From a virus: a stretch of 53,012 bases of DNA. A model generated the notes under the pieces. That model did no database searches. It saw only the letters and a list, made by a program, of their open reading frames with translations, and had not been told where the DNA came from. Shown in pieces: positions 13,923 to 20,773 of the stretch (position 1 is the first letter of the stretch; each line of letters starts with the position of its first letter). The position numbers were made by a program, and so were the translations under genes. The DNA lies in IMG/VR virus record IMGVR_UViG_3300033571_011269, positions 1-53,012 of that record. One strand, 5' to 3'.

Positions 13923-14156
13923 ATGGGCCAGCATGTTTTGTACGAGCCCGAAGACTTCACGCAGGCAGAGTACGAGCGGCGCAATGTCATCGCAGTTATG
14001 GTGATCGACGGTGGCCTCGGGGTTTGCAAACGCTGCGGGGCGTCCGAGTACGAACTTAAGCGTTGGCCCACCTGCGAAGCTTACCACGCCAAAACACGCG
14101 CCGAGCTGGCGCCCCAGCCGTACAAGCGCCGCGATCAAAGCGGCTGGCAACCCTGA
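13923..14156 (+). CDS. Small zinc-ribbon-like early protein (77 aa)
   Basis: ATG at 13923, five bases after the upstream stop. Contains CKRCG at residues 35-39 and a later Cys and His (WPTCEAYH), compatible with a zinc knuckle. Charged C-terminus. DNA- or protein-binding small regulator is plausible but unproven. Confidence 0.6.
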   Translation: MGQHVLYEPEDFTQAEYERRNVIAVMVIDGGLGVCKRCGASEYELKRWPTCEAYHAKTRAELAPQPYKRRDQSGWQP

Positions 14157-14186
14157 AACCGAACGTCTTTCCGAGGAGCGACAATC

Positions 14187-14435
14187 ATGACCTTTTCTCA
14201 AGCAACCAAGAGCGCGCCCGAGGGCGCCGACTTCATCGCCTACCAGACGCTGGCTGGCAACTGGACGATCCTCCTGCGCCGCTCTGACGGCATCTGGGAC
14301 AGCACCGCATCCGTCCACAGCACCGGCTACGACCTGATCGTCGCTGGCATCTCTGCACGCCGCCAGAGCCTCTGGAACGCCGAGCGCGCCGAGTTCGAGT
14401 GCGGCACCGTGGCCCAGATGCTGGTCGAGCCGTGA
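14187..14435 (+). CDS. Small early protein (82 aa)
   Basis: ATG at 14187 after GAGGAGCGAC. A mixed alpha/beta sequence with GNWTILLRRSDGIWDS as its core strand pair. The stop overlaps the next start (TGATG). No recognised family. Confidence 0.6.
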   Translation: MTFSQATKSAPEGADFIAYQTLAGNWTILLRRSDGIWDSTASVHSTGYDLIVAGISARRQSLWNAERAEFECGTVAQMLVEP

Positions 14436-14620
14436 TGTACGGTGTCTACCGCGTCTTGGCTGACGGCAGCCTGCGCTACCGCGAGCGGAGCGTGACCACG
14501 AACAAGAAGCTGGCGGAGGAGATCGCGGCTGACCTGTCCAATGGCGTCATCGTACGCCCGGACGGCAGCGTGACCTACATCGCGCCGCGCGAGCATATCG
14601 CGAAGGAGATCGGAGAGTGA
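14435..14620 (+). CDS. Small early protein (61 aa)
   Basis: Start overlaps the upstream stop. MYGVYRVLADGSLRYRERSV followed by TNKKLAEEIAADL: a beta hairpin plus helix, the typical make-up of small phage accessory proteins. The stop overlaps the next GTG. Function unknown. Confidence 0.6.
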   Translation: MYGVYRVLADGSLRYRERSVTTNKKLAEEIAADLSNGVIVRPDGSVTYIAPREHIAKEIGE

Positions 14621-14880
14621 ACCACCTCTACGTCATCGGCGACGCTGGCGGCGATCCGTGGGTGCTCAACCTCGGCGGCTACGTCAGCCTCGCCGCGGCC
14701 AAGCGCGCCATCTACTGGCAGCACCAGCCCCGTCAGGAGCACGACGACGCATACTGGCGCATCGCCGAGCTGCGCGACGGTAAGTTGGTCGACTACGATA
14801 CGAGCAAGATCTACCACCCCACCCACAGCCCGTACACCGAGGACGTGTGGGCGGCTTTTGTCGAGAGGACAGGACTGTGA
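14617..14880 (+). CDS. Small early protein (87 aa)
   Basis: GTG start at 14617, with AAGGAGAT eight bases upstream. Contains VLNLGGYVSLAAAKRAIYWQ and a tyrosine-rich C-terminus. No family recognised; chained to both neighbours by GTGA overlaps. Confidence 0.6.
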   Translation: MNHLYVIGDAGGDPWVLNLGGYVSLAAAKRAIYWQHQPRQEHDDAYWRIAELRDGKLVDYDTSKIYHPTHSPYTEDVWAAFVERTGL

Positions 14881-15125
14881 TCAGCCTAGAGGACGACATC
14901 CCCCTGCCGCGTGCCAAGCGGGCCTGCGTCTACCCCTTCGGGGAGATGGAGATCGGCCAGAGCTTCTCCGTGCCCCTGAGCGGCGACATGCTGCCGAACA
15001 GCAAGACGGTCGAGTACAATCGCGTGCGCGCCGCGGCCTCGGGCTACGGCAAGCGGAGCGGCAAGACCTTCGCCCTGCGCATTGACCGCGAGGCCAATCT
15101 CCTGCGCTGCTGGAGGACGACATGA
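14877..15125 (+). CDS. Early protein, paralogue of the next gene (82 aa)
   Basis: GTG start at 14877. It shares a pattern with the following gene: acidic/hydrophobic start with a Pro-rich patch, YPFGEMEIGQSF, an Arg-containing segment, and YGKRSGKTFALRID, then CWR at the end. This conserved phage family (ME.G.S.., YGKR.GK.F, CWR) has no known function as far as I know. The gene overlaps its paralogue by four bases. Confidence 0.7.
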   Translation: MISLEDDIPLPRAKRACVYPFGEMEIGQSFSVPLSGDMLPNSKTVEYNRVRAAASGYGKRSGKTFALRIDREANLLRCWRTT

Positions 15126-15373
15126 TCATCGAGCGAAACGTGCCCATGCCCTCGCGATCGCCGACAGGCACGCCCGGGACGTACGAGTTCGACCAGCTCG
15201 GCGTCGGGGACTGTCTGTGGATCAACGTCCCGACCAAGTACCACCGCAAGCCGTCCATCTGGATCGGCTGCAACCGCTTCCGCAACGCGGCCTACGCCTT
15301 CGGCAAGCGCACAGGCAGGCGCTTCTCGACACGCATCGTCGGCACGCGCATCGGCTGCTGGAGAGTATCGTGA
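15122..15373 (+). CDS. Early protein, paralogue of the preceding gene (83 aa)
   Basis: ATG at 15122 in an ATGA overlap. Matches its upstream neighbour: Pro-rich start, YEFDQLGVGDCLWI, AAYAFGKRTGRRFSTRI and a terminal GCWR. A tandem duplication that has diverged strongly (about a quarter of residues alike by eye). Both copies intact. Function unknown. Confidence 0.7.
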   Translation: MIIERNVPMPSRSPTGTPGTYEFDQLGVGDCLWINVPTKYHRKPSIWIGCNRFRNAAYAFGKRTGRRFSTRIVGTRIGCWRVS

Positions 15374-15379
15374 CTGCAA

Positions 15380-15442
15380 TCACCTCTTGCAACGGCACGT
15401 GAGATAGTCTAGGTACCGAATCATCAGCAACGGAGAGCAACG
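15380..15442 (+). promoter_or_regulatory. Early leader element, copy 4
   Basis: TGCAATCACCTCTTGCAA dyad with TTGCAA at 15387-15392, a spacer of about 16, GTCTAGG box, then AATCATCAGCAACGGAGAGCAAC before the ATG at 15443. Confidence 0.7.
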
Positions 15443-15571
15443 ATGCAACTGCACCACTTTGAACAGATCGACACCGCCCTTGGCGCGCTCCTGCGTGCCG
15501 AAGGCACCCCCGCCGAGGCGCGTCTCGAGAGCCGTCTGTACGGCGCCCTCGAGCTGGAGGACACCCTGTGA
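15443..15571 (+). CDS. Very small early protein (42 aa)
   Basis: ATG at 15443 directly after the GGAGAGCAAC of leader copy 4, so it is the leading gene of its operon. A single amphipathic helix pair rich in Leu, Ala and Glu. Its stop overlaps the next GTG. Unknown function. Confidence 0.6.
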   Translation: MQLHHFEQIDTALGALLRAEGTPAEARLESRLYGALELEDTL

Positions 15572-15894
15572 CTTACACACAAGGGCCTTGGAGGCACGAC
15601 CGCGAGGGCGCGCGCATTGTCAGCGAAACTGTTTTCTACGACTACAGCAACGAAGACGACGAACCTGAACCTGTTTCAGTTGTGTCGCTTTTCGGAGCAA
15701 TGGGCGGCGATGATAACGTGGCAGACGCCCGCCTGATCGCAGCCGCGCCGGAACTGGTCGAGGCGCTGCGGGACGCGGCACATCGGATTGACGATATGCT
15801 TCAATGCGATGACGGTCAGGCATGGAGCGAAGCGCGGCAAAGCGCAGCCCGCTTCCGTGCCCTTCTCGCTCGTATCGAGGGAGACGAGGCATGA
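15568..15894 (+). CDS. Conserved phage protein, GPWRHDREG...ARLIAAAPEL family (108 aa)
   Basis: GTG start overlapping the preceding stop. The N-terminal GPWRHDREGARIVSE and the central NVADARLIAAAPELVEALRD are hallmark segments of a very widespread family of small phage and prophage proteins whose role is not known to me. The C-terminal half is a helical hairpin. Intact length for the family. Confidence 0.75.
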   Translation: MTYTQGPWRHDREGARIVSETVFYDYSNEDDEPEPVSVVSLFGAMGGDDNVADARLIAAAPELVEALRDAAHRIDDMLQCDDGQAWSEARQSAARFRALLARIEGDEA

Positions 15895-16094
15895 CCGAAC
15901 GCCCTGACGAGCCGACCGGCAGCGTCCTCTGGTACCGCGGCTGGGAGACCGGCTACAGCCACGACGCCGCTATGTGGACGGGGTGTGGGTACTACGCCTG
16001 CCTCGGCGGCGTCGACCTCGACTGTCTGCAGGTCACGGCCCGCACGTGGGAGACGCTGCTCGACGAGATCGACGACCACGAGCTGACCGAATGA
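15891..16094 (+). CDS. Small early protein (67 aa)
   Basis: ATG at 15891 in an ATGA overlap. Trp/Tyr-rich (VLWYRGWETGYSHDAAMWTG) with Cys at three places and an acidic C-terminus (LLDEIDDHELTE). No family recognised. Confidence 0.6.
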   Translation: MTERPDEPTGSVLWYRGWETGYSHDAAMWTGCGYYACLGGVDLDCLQVTARTWETLLDEIDDHELTE

Positions 16095-16150
16095 ACGGCG
16101 GCTACGGGCAAGACGCGCGGATCCTCGCGCATATCATGAAGGAGACGACT

Positions 16151-16351
16151 ATGAGACGTGACGCACACCGAACTCGCCCACGCCCTGCGCATGAGCAGGT
16201 CGAGGACATCCACGACGATCTGTACACCGCGGTCTACGCCGGTGACATCGTCAAGGCGCAGGCCATGCTCTACGAGCTGTCCATGATCGCACCAGAGCCG
16301 CTCGATCGGCGCCTGCGATTGGCCCACAAGCAGGGGAGGCTGGTGGCATGA
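16151..16351 (+). CDS. Small helical early protein (66 aa)
   Basis: The start at 16151 is favoured by AAGGAG seven bases upstream; an in-frame ATG at 16091 overlapping the previous stop would add 20 residues. Arg/His-rich N-terminus followed by two helices (VEDIHDDLYTAVYAGDIVKA, then QAMLYELS). Unknown function. Confidence 0.6.
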   Translation: MRRDAHRTRPRPAHEQVEDIHDDLYTAVYAGDIVKAQAMLYELSMIAPEPLDRRLRLAHKQGRLVA

Positions 16352-16527
16352 CCGAGCACGCTTTTCACCGCCTCGGCGACGTCGTCGGCATGACGCTCCG
16401 CGACTGGTTCGCGGGGCAGGTTTTGGCTGGTATCTGCGCCGATCCTGAGTGGGGCGACGACCCCACACATCTCGCTTCGTTTAGCTACACACTGGCCGAC
16501 GCGATGCTCGCCGCCCGCGAAGGGTAA
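16348..16527 (+). CDS. Small conserved phage protein with GMTLRDWFAGQ motif (59 aa)
   Basis: ATG at 16348 overlaps the upstream stop. The segment GMTLRDWFAGQVLAGI followed by YTLADAMLAAR is a recurrent domain in phage and prophage genes of proteobacteria, function unknown to me. Complete and short. Last gene before leader copy 5. Confidence 0.7.
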   Translation: MTEHAFHRLGDVVGMTLRDWFAGQVLAGICADPEWGDDPTHLASFSYTLADAMLAAREG

Positions 16528-16540
16528 CCGATAAATAGCT

Positions 16541-16597
16541 ATTGCAACGTCTGCTTGCATCGGCTAAGAGGGGGCATCAGCAAAGGAGCAACATGTC
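16541..16597 (+). promoter_or_regulatory. Early leader element, copy 5
   Basis: TTGCAACGTCTGCTTGCAT dyad (TTGCAA at 16542-16547), CGGCTAAGAGGG box, then GCATCAGCAAAGGAGCAACAT before the ATG at 16598. The spacer is 16 bases to CTAAGA. Confidence 0.65.
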
Positions 16598-17032
16598 ATG
16601 GGTAACCGAGCAACTATCACCACCGCACCGTTCAAACGCAAGAACGCCGCGATCTACGTCCACTGGAACGGAGGGCGCACCAGCATCGAGGCCTTCTGCA
16701 AGGCCGCCAAGGAGCTGGGTTATCGCGACCCCGCTCACGATCCGGCGTACGGCATGGCCCGTCTGACCGGCCTGCTCGCCGTCTATTTCGGCGCCGCCGA
16801 CGACACCGGCATGGGCCTCGGCACGGTCGCTGACCTGATCGAGGCGGGCGACGACAACGGCTGCTGGGTCATCGGCGAGGGCTGGACGATCGTCGAGCGG
16901 CGCAACTGCGGCGGCAAGGTCGGCGCGATCCCCAAGACCAGCAACCTCGAGTACGACGTCGACGAGATGGCTGGCAGGATCGTGGCGCAGGTGCGCGCGG
17001 CAGCCAAGGCAGCAGAGGAGGACGAGGCATGA
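16598..17032 (+). CDS. Conserved phage protein of unknown function (144 aa)
   Basis: ATG at 16598 after the GGAGCAACATGTC leader. The N-terminal IYVHWNGGRTSIEAFCKAAK and central YGMARLTGLLAVYFGA recur in phage early proteins. The middle contains GMGLGTVADLIEAGDDNGCW and a WTIVER strand; the C-terminus is a charged helix. No catalytic motif recognised. Confidence 0.7.
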   Translation: MGNRATITTAPFKRKNAAIYVHWNGGRTSIEAFCKAAKELGYRDPAHDPAYGMARLTGLLAVYFGAADDTGMGLGTVADLIEAGDDNGCWVIGEGWTIVERRNCGGKVGAIPKTSNLEYDVDEMAGRIVAQVRAAAKAAEEDEA

Positions 17033-17601
17033 TCAGCGCACGCATCCCCTTCGCCGGTTTCTATTACAGCATCTGGTATCTGGAGATCGACCGCTGGCTT
17101 GACCAGCAGGCTGAGTACAGCGGCGAAGACCGCGACGACGTGTCCGACCGCATGGACTACGGCTCGGCCTGTCTGGGCATCGCTCAGGCCTACACCGAGG
17201 CCTTCGCCGACTGGCTCGGCGAGACGCTCGACCGTGAGGTGACGCTGGAGTTCGAGACGCTCTCCAGCCCGCGCTACTACAACTTCGAGACCGATCGGAT
17301 CTTCGCCAAGGCCGACGAAAGCGTTTTCCAGACGATCCTCGACGAGCTGCGCGCCAAGGACAACGACACGCTCGCCGAAGCGTTCCGCAAGGCCTTCACC
17401 AGCTACGACGGCTTCATCTCCTTCTACGATCCGGTCGTGCCGTCCAAGCCGATCGATGAGTGGGATCACAACGAGCTGTACGTCCTGTTGTACGCGTGGA
17501 TCGAGCACAACGACGTCGACGACATCGACAGGGAGCTGTTCGAGGGGCTGAGCGAGAAGATTGATCGGATATGCGATGAAAACAGGGGTTGCAATCCCTG
17601 A
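17029..17601 (+). CDS. Conserved phage protein, IPFAGFYYSIW family (190 aa)
   Basis: ATG at 17029 in an ATGA overlap. The N-terminal IPFAGFYYSIWYLEIDRWLD and the middle LEFETLSSPRYYNFETDRIF mark a family found on many phages and plasmids, without an established function that I know. Strongly acidic throughout, ending before leader copy 6. High acidity is compatible with DNA mimicry, which is speculation. Confidence 0.7.
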   Translation: MISARIPFAGFYYSIWYLEIDRWLDQQAEYSGEDRDDVSDRMDYGSACLGIAQAYTEAFADWLGETLDREVTLEFETLSSPRYYNFETDRIFAKADESVFQTILDELRAKDNDTLAEAFRKAFTSYDGFISFYDPVVPSKPIDEWDHNELYVLLYAWIEHNDVDDIDRELFEGLSEKIDRICDENRGCNP

Positions 17602-17643
17602 TTGAAGCCCCTATATCCGAATCATCAGCAATGGAGAGCAACC
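17586..17643 (+). promoter_or_regulatory. Early leader element, copy 6
   Basis: CAGGG-GTTGCAAT-CCCTG dyad with TTGCAA at 17589-17594, 16-base spacer, CTATATC box (the best -10 match of the set), then GAATCATCAGCAATGGAGAGCAACC before the ATG at 17644. Confidence 0.7.
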
Positions 17644-17937
17644 ATGTGGACTTCTGAACCCCGTACCCGCCGCCTGATCAAGTCGATCGAGAAGGGCAGC
17701 ATCAAGCGCGTGACGCTCGTCGGCATCCCCGCCGACTTCATCGGCTTCGTCGCCAACACCAAGGGCGCCCGCCGCAAGCTGGCGGCCCTTCAGGCTCGCT
17801 ACGAGCGCGGCATCGACCGTGCGTTGGGTGCGCCCTTCATGGTGGCCGCGGCTGACAGCAGCCGCCACGACGAGATCAAGGAGCTGCTGTTCAGCACGCC
17901 TGACGTCGCTCGTGCTTTGATCGCGGAGGGCTTCTGA
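17644..17937 (+). CDS. Basic early protein (97 aa)
   Basis: ATG at 17644 after the GGAGAGCAACC leader. Lys/Arg-rich N-terminal half (TRRLIKSIEKGSIKRVTLVG) and a helical C-terminus. The basic charge suggests nucleic-acid contact. First gene of the operon 17644-22771. No family recognised. Confidence 0.6.
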   Translation: MWTSEPRTRRLIKSIEKGSIKRVTLVGIPADFIGFVANTKGARRKLAALQARYERGIDRALGAPFMVAAADSSRHDEIKELLFSTPDVARALIAEGF

Positions 17938-18065
17938 TGATTACGATCGAGATCCTCGACGTAACCGATGCCGAGGCGTTTCCCGAGATTGCACGCGCAA
18001 CAGCATCGCTTGCCGCAATGTCGCCGGAACGCCGCGCTGAATTGGAAGCGGAGTGGGACGCATGA
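17937..18065 (+). CDS. Very small early protein (42 aa)
   Basis: ATG overlapping the previous stop (TGATG); its own stop overlaps the next ATG. One beta strand (MITIEILDV) followed by a helix ending AELEAEWDA. From here to about 20510 the third-codon positions look less GC-biased than in neighbouring genes, hinting at a separate origin for the block. Confidence 0.5.
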   Translation: MITIEILDVTDAEAFPEIARATASLAAMSPERRAELEAEWDA

Positions 18066-18223
18066 ACCCGCGCGAGTTTGAACACATGCTTGACCAGATG
18101 GAGCCCGAGCAGCCCGACGATTGGGCGTTCTGGCGCGGTCTGGCGGTCGGGCTTTGCATCAGCGGGTGCATCTGGATCGCCGCGATCGGCGGCGTCTGGG
18201 CAATGTTTGAAAGGCCGTTCTGA
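18062..18223 (+). CDS. Small single-span membrane protein (53 aa)
   Basis: ATG at 18062 in an ATGA overlap. An acidic N-terminus followed by a hydrophobic segment, about residues 27-47 (GLAVGLCISGCIWIAAIGGV), and a short basic tail: probably an inner-membrane peptide with N-terminus inside or outside undetermined. Possible superinfection exclusion or membrane-effector role (inference). Confidence 0.6.
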   Translation: MNPREFEHMLDQMEPEQPDDWAFWRGLAVGLCISGCIWIAAIGGVWAMFERPF

Positions 18224-18321
18224 TGACCGCAGCCTACAACCTCGCCCGCATATTCGGCGGCACCTTGCTGCTTTCATCCGGCCTGATCGTGATGGCCTTG
18301 ATTATGGAGATTGCACGATGA
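18223..18321 (+). CDS. Tiny membrane peptide (32 aa)
   Basis: Starts in a TGATG overlap and ends in an ATGA overlap. Residues 10-29 are hydrophobic (IFGGTLLLSSGLIVMALIM), enough for one membrane span. It sits next to another single-span protein; the pair may work together. Unknown family. Confidence 0.5.
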   Translation: MTAAYNLARIFGGTLLLSSGLIVMALIMEIAR

Positions 18322-19028
18322 CACAGACGATTGAACAAATCCTTGCCCGCTGGGATAGCGGCGACGGCAAGCCCTACAAGGGTTCGCTGATCGACTGGAA
18401 GGCATACAAAGCAGACCCTGAGAATATGGGTTGCATGTGTGCGCAGGGACAAGTGCTGGCGCTGGCCGGTGGCTGGGACTACGCCAAGCTGCGCGACACG
18501 GCGCAATCGACAGCGGACATTGCAACCGCCAAGCTGCTCAACATCAGCCGCGCCCATGCGGTCTTGCTGCGCCAGATCAACGATAAAGCCGATGGCGCAC
18601 CGTCGATTGTGTTGACCGATCCGGGCAAGGTGCTGGGCGATCAGTGGAGCAAGTTGCTCGACTTCTGGTGGCTGTTCCATAATTACAGCGCGGCGGATTG
18701 GCGAAAAGTGGACGCCGCTTGGGACACCGCTAGGGCCACCGCTTGGGCCGCCCCTAGGAAAGCTGCTAGGGCCACCGCTTGGTACGCTGCTTGGTACGCC
18801 GCTTGGGACGCCGCTGGGGACGCCGCTTGGTACGCTGCTGGGGCCGCCGCTGGGGACGCCGCTGGGGACGCCGCTGGGGACGCCGCTTGGGAAATCCAAG
18901 GCTACAACCTGCTAATCGAGCGCGGTAACAAGCCGTTCTTCCTGCCTATGTTCGGCCTCGCCACGCCTGCGGACATCCCTGCTCGCCCTGCCGATTACGG
19001 CAACGGCATAGTGCCAAAGGGAGATTGA
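18318..19028 (+). CDS. Repeat-rich early protein with Ala-Ala-Trp/Gly-Asp tetrapeptide array (236 aa)
   Basis: The N-terminal about 130 residues form a folded-looking domain (IEQILARWDSGDGKPYKGSL, MGCMCAQGQVLALAGGWDYA, LLDFWWLFHNYSAADW). Residues about 133-193 are a degenerate four-residue repeat built on A-A-[WG]-[DYA], then a C-terminal segment with IERGNKPFFLPMFGL. The repeat is coded by a 12-bp unit. Such Ala/Trp tetrad helices occur in several phage proteins of unknown role. Start at 18318 by ATGA overlap. Confidence 0.7.
   Translation: MTQTIEQILARWDSGDGKPYKGSLIDWKAYKADPENMGCMCAQGQVLALAGGWDYAKLRDTAQSTADIATAKLLNISRAHAVLLRQINDKADGAPSIVLTDPGKVLGDQWSKLLDFWWLFHNYSAADWRKVDAAWDTARATAWAAPRKAARATAWYAAWYAAWDAAGDAAWYAAGAAAGDAAGDAAGDAAWEIQGYNLLIERGNKPFFLPMFGLATPADIPARPADYGNGIVPKGD
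18711..18893 (+). repeat. 12-bp tandem repeat array inside a coding region
   Basis: About 15 degenerate copies of a unit close to GCCGCTTGGGAC, with the T/G alternation TGGGAC versus GGGGAC switching Trp and Gly codons. Length variation by slippage in multiples of 12 keeps the reading frame, so the protein could vary in repeat number between isolates. Confidence 0.8.
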
Positions 19029-19029
19029 C

Positions 19030-19401
19030 ATGACCGAACAAGAGCAGGCGCAACTGCTGCCGTGTCCTTTCTGCGGGGGGCGAGCGTTCTTGGACTGTAT
19101 GTCGCGCAACGAGCAAGATGAATGCGTGGAAATGTCGGTCGAATGCTTTGGCTGTGAAGCGACCATTATGCGCGGCGGGATGACGACAGCCGAAGCCATC
19201 GCCGCATGGAACACCCGCCACACAGCCACAGCCGAGGCGCTGGAAGCGATGCGGGAGGCGCTGGAGGCTTTGGATCAAGGCTGCGGATATTTGTTTGTGG
19301 ACTGCGGGTTCGAGGCTGGCGACGAACCGGCAGAGCAAATGCGCACCGCCCTCACCCGCCTCACAGCCGCCATCGCCAAGATTGAGGGACAACAGCCATG
19401 A
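19030..19401 (+). CDS. Lar-like restriction alleviation protein
   Basis: The Lar domain (residues about 9-63) is complete: LLPCPFCGGRAFL, VECFGCEATI with paired cysteines forming a zinc ribbon, and TTAEAIAAWNTRH. Lar-type proteins relieve type I restriction or modulate its modification (established for Rac prophage Lar), but many family members are uncharacterised. The C-terminal half is an added helical region. GGGAG precedes the ATG. An early anti-restriction role fits the neighbourhood. Confidence 0.75.
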   Translation: MTEQEQAQLLPCPFCGGRAFLDCMSRNEQDECVEMSVECFGCEATIMRGGMTTAEAIAAWNTRHTATAEALEAMREALEALDQGCGYLFVDCGFEAGDEPAEQMRTALTRLTAAIAKIEGQQP

Positions 19402-19781
19402 GCCGCAAGGATGAACTGATCGCGCTGGCAGAGCGCGTCGAGGCGCTGACGGGGCCGGATCGGGGAGTTGATGCGCGCATCTGCATCGCGCTTGGCCTGT
19501 CCAAGGATAACGTGACTGTGGGCGTTGATGGCTGGTGCATCAATAGTGATATCAACCCTAACCCGTATCGTTCGCCCAGCTACACCGCCTCATCCGACGC
19601 GGCCATGTCGCTGGTGCCGGAGGGTGCCAACACAATCATCAACATTGGGCCAATCGCAATTCACGGGGTCAAAATCATAACGCCTGCCGGTGACGCAATC
19701 GGTGTTGCAGCCACCCCCGCGCTTGCCCTGACAGCCGCCGCCCTTCGCGCCATCGCAGAGACAGAGGGACAACAGCCATGA
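19398..19781 (+). CDS. Conserved phage protein, DAAMSLVPEG family (127 aa)
   Basis: ATG in an ATGA overlap. Starts with a helix (DELIALAERVEALTGPDR) and contains SDAAMSLVPEG and ALALTAAALRAIAE, the usual marks of a small phage protein common in proteobacterial prophages. The DNA around its start and around the next gene's start share the 21-base stretch beginning GAGGGACAACAGCC and running through ATGAGCCGCA (with one or two changes after), showing a copied gene junction. Function unknown. Confidence 0.7.
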   Translation: MSRKDELIALAERVEALTGPDRGVDARICIALGLSKDNVTVGVDGWCINSDINPNPYRSPSYTASSDAAMSLVPEGANTIINIGPIAIHGVKIITPAGDAIGVAATPALALTAAALRAIAETEGQQP

Positions 19782-19915
19782 GCCGCACCGCCCTGAACAT
19801 TTTCGCCACGGCCAAGCCCTCGCGCTGGTATCACGGCCCTATTCAGCCGATGTCCCGCGAGGATGCCGAGTTTTGGAAACTGCGCCAAGAGCGCGAACGG
19901 GAGAAACGGGCATGA
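19778..19915 (+). CDS. Very small early protein (45 aa)
   Basis: ATG at 19778 and stop at 19915 both overlap neighbours (ATGA). Basic, with SRWYHGPIQPMSREDAEFW and a Glu/Arg-rich C-terminal helix. No family recognised. Confidence 0.5.
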   Translation: MSRTALNIFATAKPSRWYHGPIQPMSREDAEFWKLRQEREREKRA

Positions 19916-20172
19916 GTGGCAACAGCGAATACAACCGTGGCTTTGAAGATGGTTTGGCGATTGGCGCTGATCGCATCGAAGCCCTGCAAGCCCAAGTGGA
20001 TCGGTTGACCTACGACAGCATCCACACTTGCCACGACGACTGCCCGCGCCTGCCGTGCGTGCAGCGGCGGGAGATCGAAGGGCTGCGGGCCGATGTCCGC
20101 CACCTGATGAACGAGCTTCAAGTGTACAAGGATGCGTTGGCTCAGGTTAATGGGTGGTCAAGCTGTGACTGA
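19912..20172 (+). CDS. Small coiled-coil protein with Cys-rich loop (86 aa)
   Basis: ATG at 19912. Residues 5-30 and 50-78 form helices with heptad character, linked by HTCHDDCPRLPC, a Cys/His cluster that could hold zinc. Unknown function; a dimeric adaptor is plausible. Confidence 0.6.
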   Translation: MSGNSEYNRGFEDGLAIGADRIEALQAQVDRLTYDSIHTCHDDCPRLPCVQRREIEGLRADVRHLMNELQVYKDALAQVNGWSSCD

Positions 20173-20509
20173 CAGAGACAAGCTAATCGAAGCGATGGCG
20201 CGGGCTATTTGCGAATACGAGACGCCAGAAAGTTATGACGATTTGCCCGAGATCAGTATGTTCAAAAAGTATTTTCGCGCAGTTGCCCAAGCCGCCCTCG
20301 CCGCAATCGAAGCGAACGGGTTTGCCGTGGTGCCGGTCGAGCCGACCGAGGCGATGAAGATTGCCGCGTTTGAAGCTGGTGGCCCGTATGCGGAAGAGTG
20401 TCCGCTTGATGTGTGGCGCGCCATGATCGCTGCCGCACCGATGCAAGGGGATTGGGCTTGTAATCCCGCGTTGACTGCGCCACAAGAAGCCGAAACAACT
20501 GAGGGTTAA
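20165..20509 (+). CDS. Conserved prophage-type protein, EPTEAM...RAMIAAAP family (114 aa)
   Basis: GTG start at 20165, within the end of the previous gene (8-base overlap). Contains LIEAMARAICEYE and the signature VPVEPTEAMKIAAFEAGG with VWRAMIAAAP, found in many short prophage proteins of unknown role. Helical overall. Ends just before the regulator gene. Confidence 0.65.
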   Translation: MTDRDKLIEAMARAICEYETPESYDDLPEISMFKKYFRAVAQAALAAIEANGFAVVPVEPTEAMKIAAFEAGGPYAEECPLDVWRAMIAAAPMQGDWACNPALTAPQEAETTEG

Positions 20510-20511
20510 TA

Positions 20512-20751
20512 ATGGAAAAGTACCAACGCGTTGAAGCAATCGATGAAGCTATCGACAGGGCCGGTGGCGTCATCAAGTTCGCCAAGGCGATGGGCGTCAC
20601 CCATCAGGCTGTCTACAACTGGCGCAAGCGTGGCTGGGTTCCGCCTGAGCGGGCCGTGATCATCGAGGCCGTCTTCAAGATCGACCGGAACCGGCTCATG
20701 AACCCCGATCTCGTGCGCGCGCTCAACACGCCCGTAGCCGACCTCCTCTGA
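20512..20751 (+). CDS. YdaS/Cro-like helix-turn-helix regulator (79 aa)
   Basis: Residues 8-60 form a Cro/YdaS-type domain: AIDRAGGVIKFAKAMGVTHQ (helices 1-2 and turn), AVYNWRKRGWVPPERA (recognition helix with the YdaS-like W-x-x-x-G-x-P), then IIEAVFKIDRNRLMNPDL. Such proteins bind operators as dimers. It lies directly before the primase-helicase, so it may tune replication or the early leaders. No CI-like partner is seen. Confidence 0.8.
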   Translation: MEKYQRVEAIDEAIDRAGGVIKFAKAMGVTHQAVYNWRKRGWVPPERAVIIEAVFKIDRNRLMNPDLVRALNTPVADLL

Positions 20752-20773
20752 TCTCTGGCCTAGGGTGGTGGCC

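Noticed and set aside
18711-18893. CRISPR-like array
   Set aside because: The units are contiguous 12-bp tandem copies in frame within a gene, with no spacers.
18234-18899. Minus-strand frame coding repeated GVPSG
   Set aside because: It is the antisense of the 12-bp tandem repeat in the Ala-Trp/Gly protein; the sense gene has overlapping neighbours and a sensible start.
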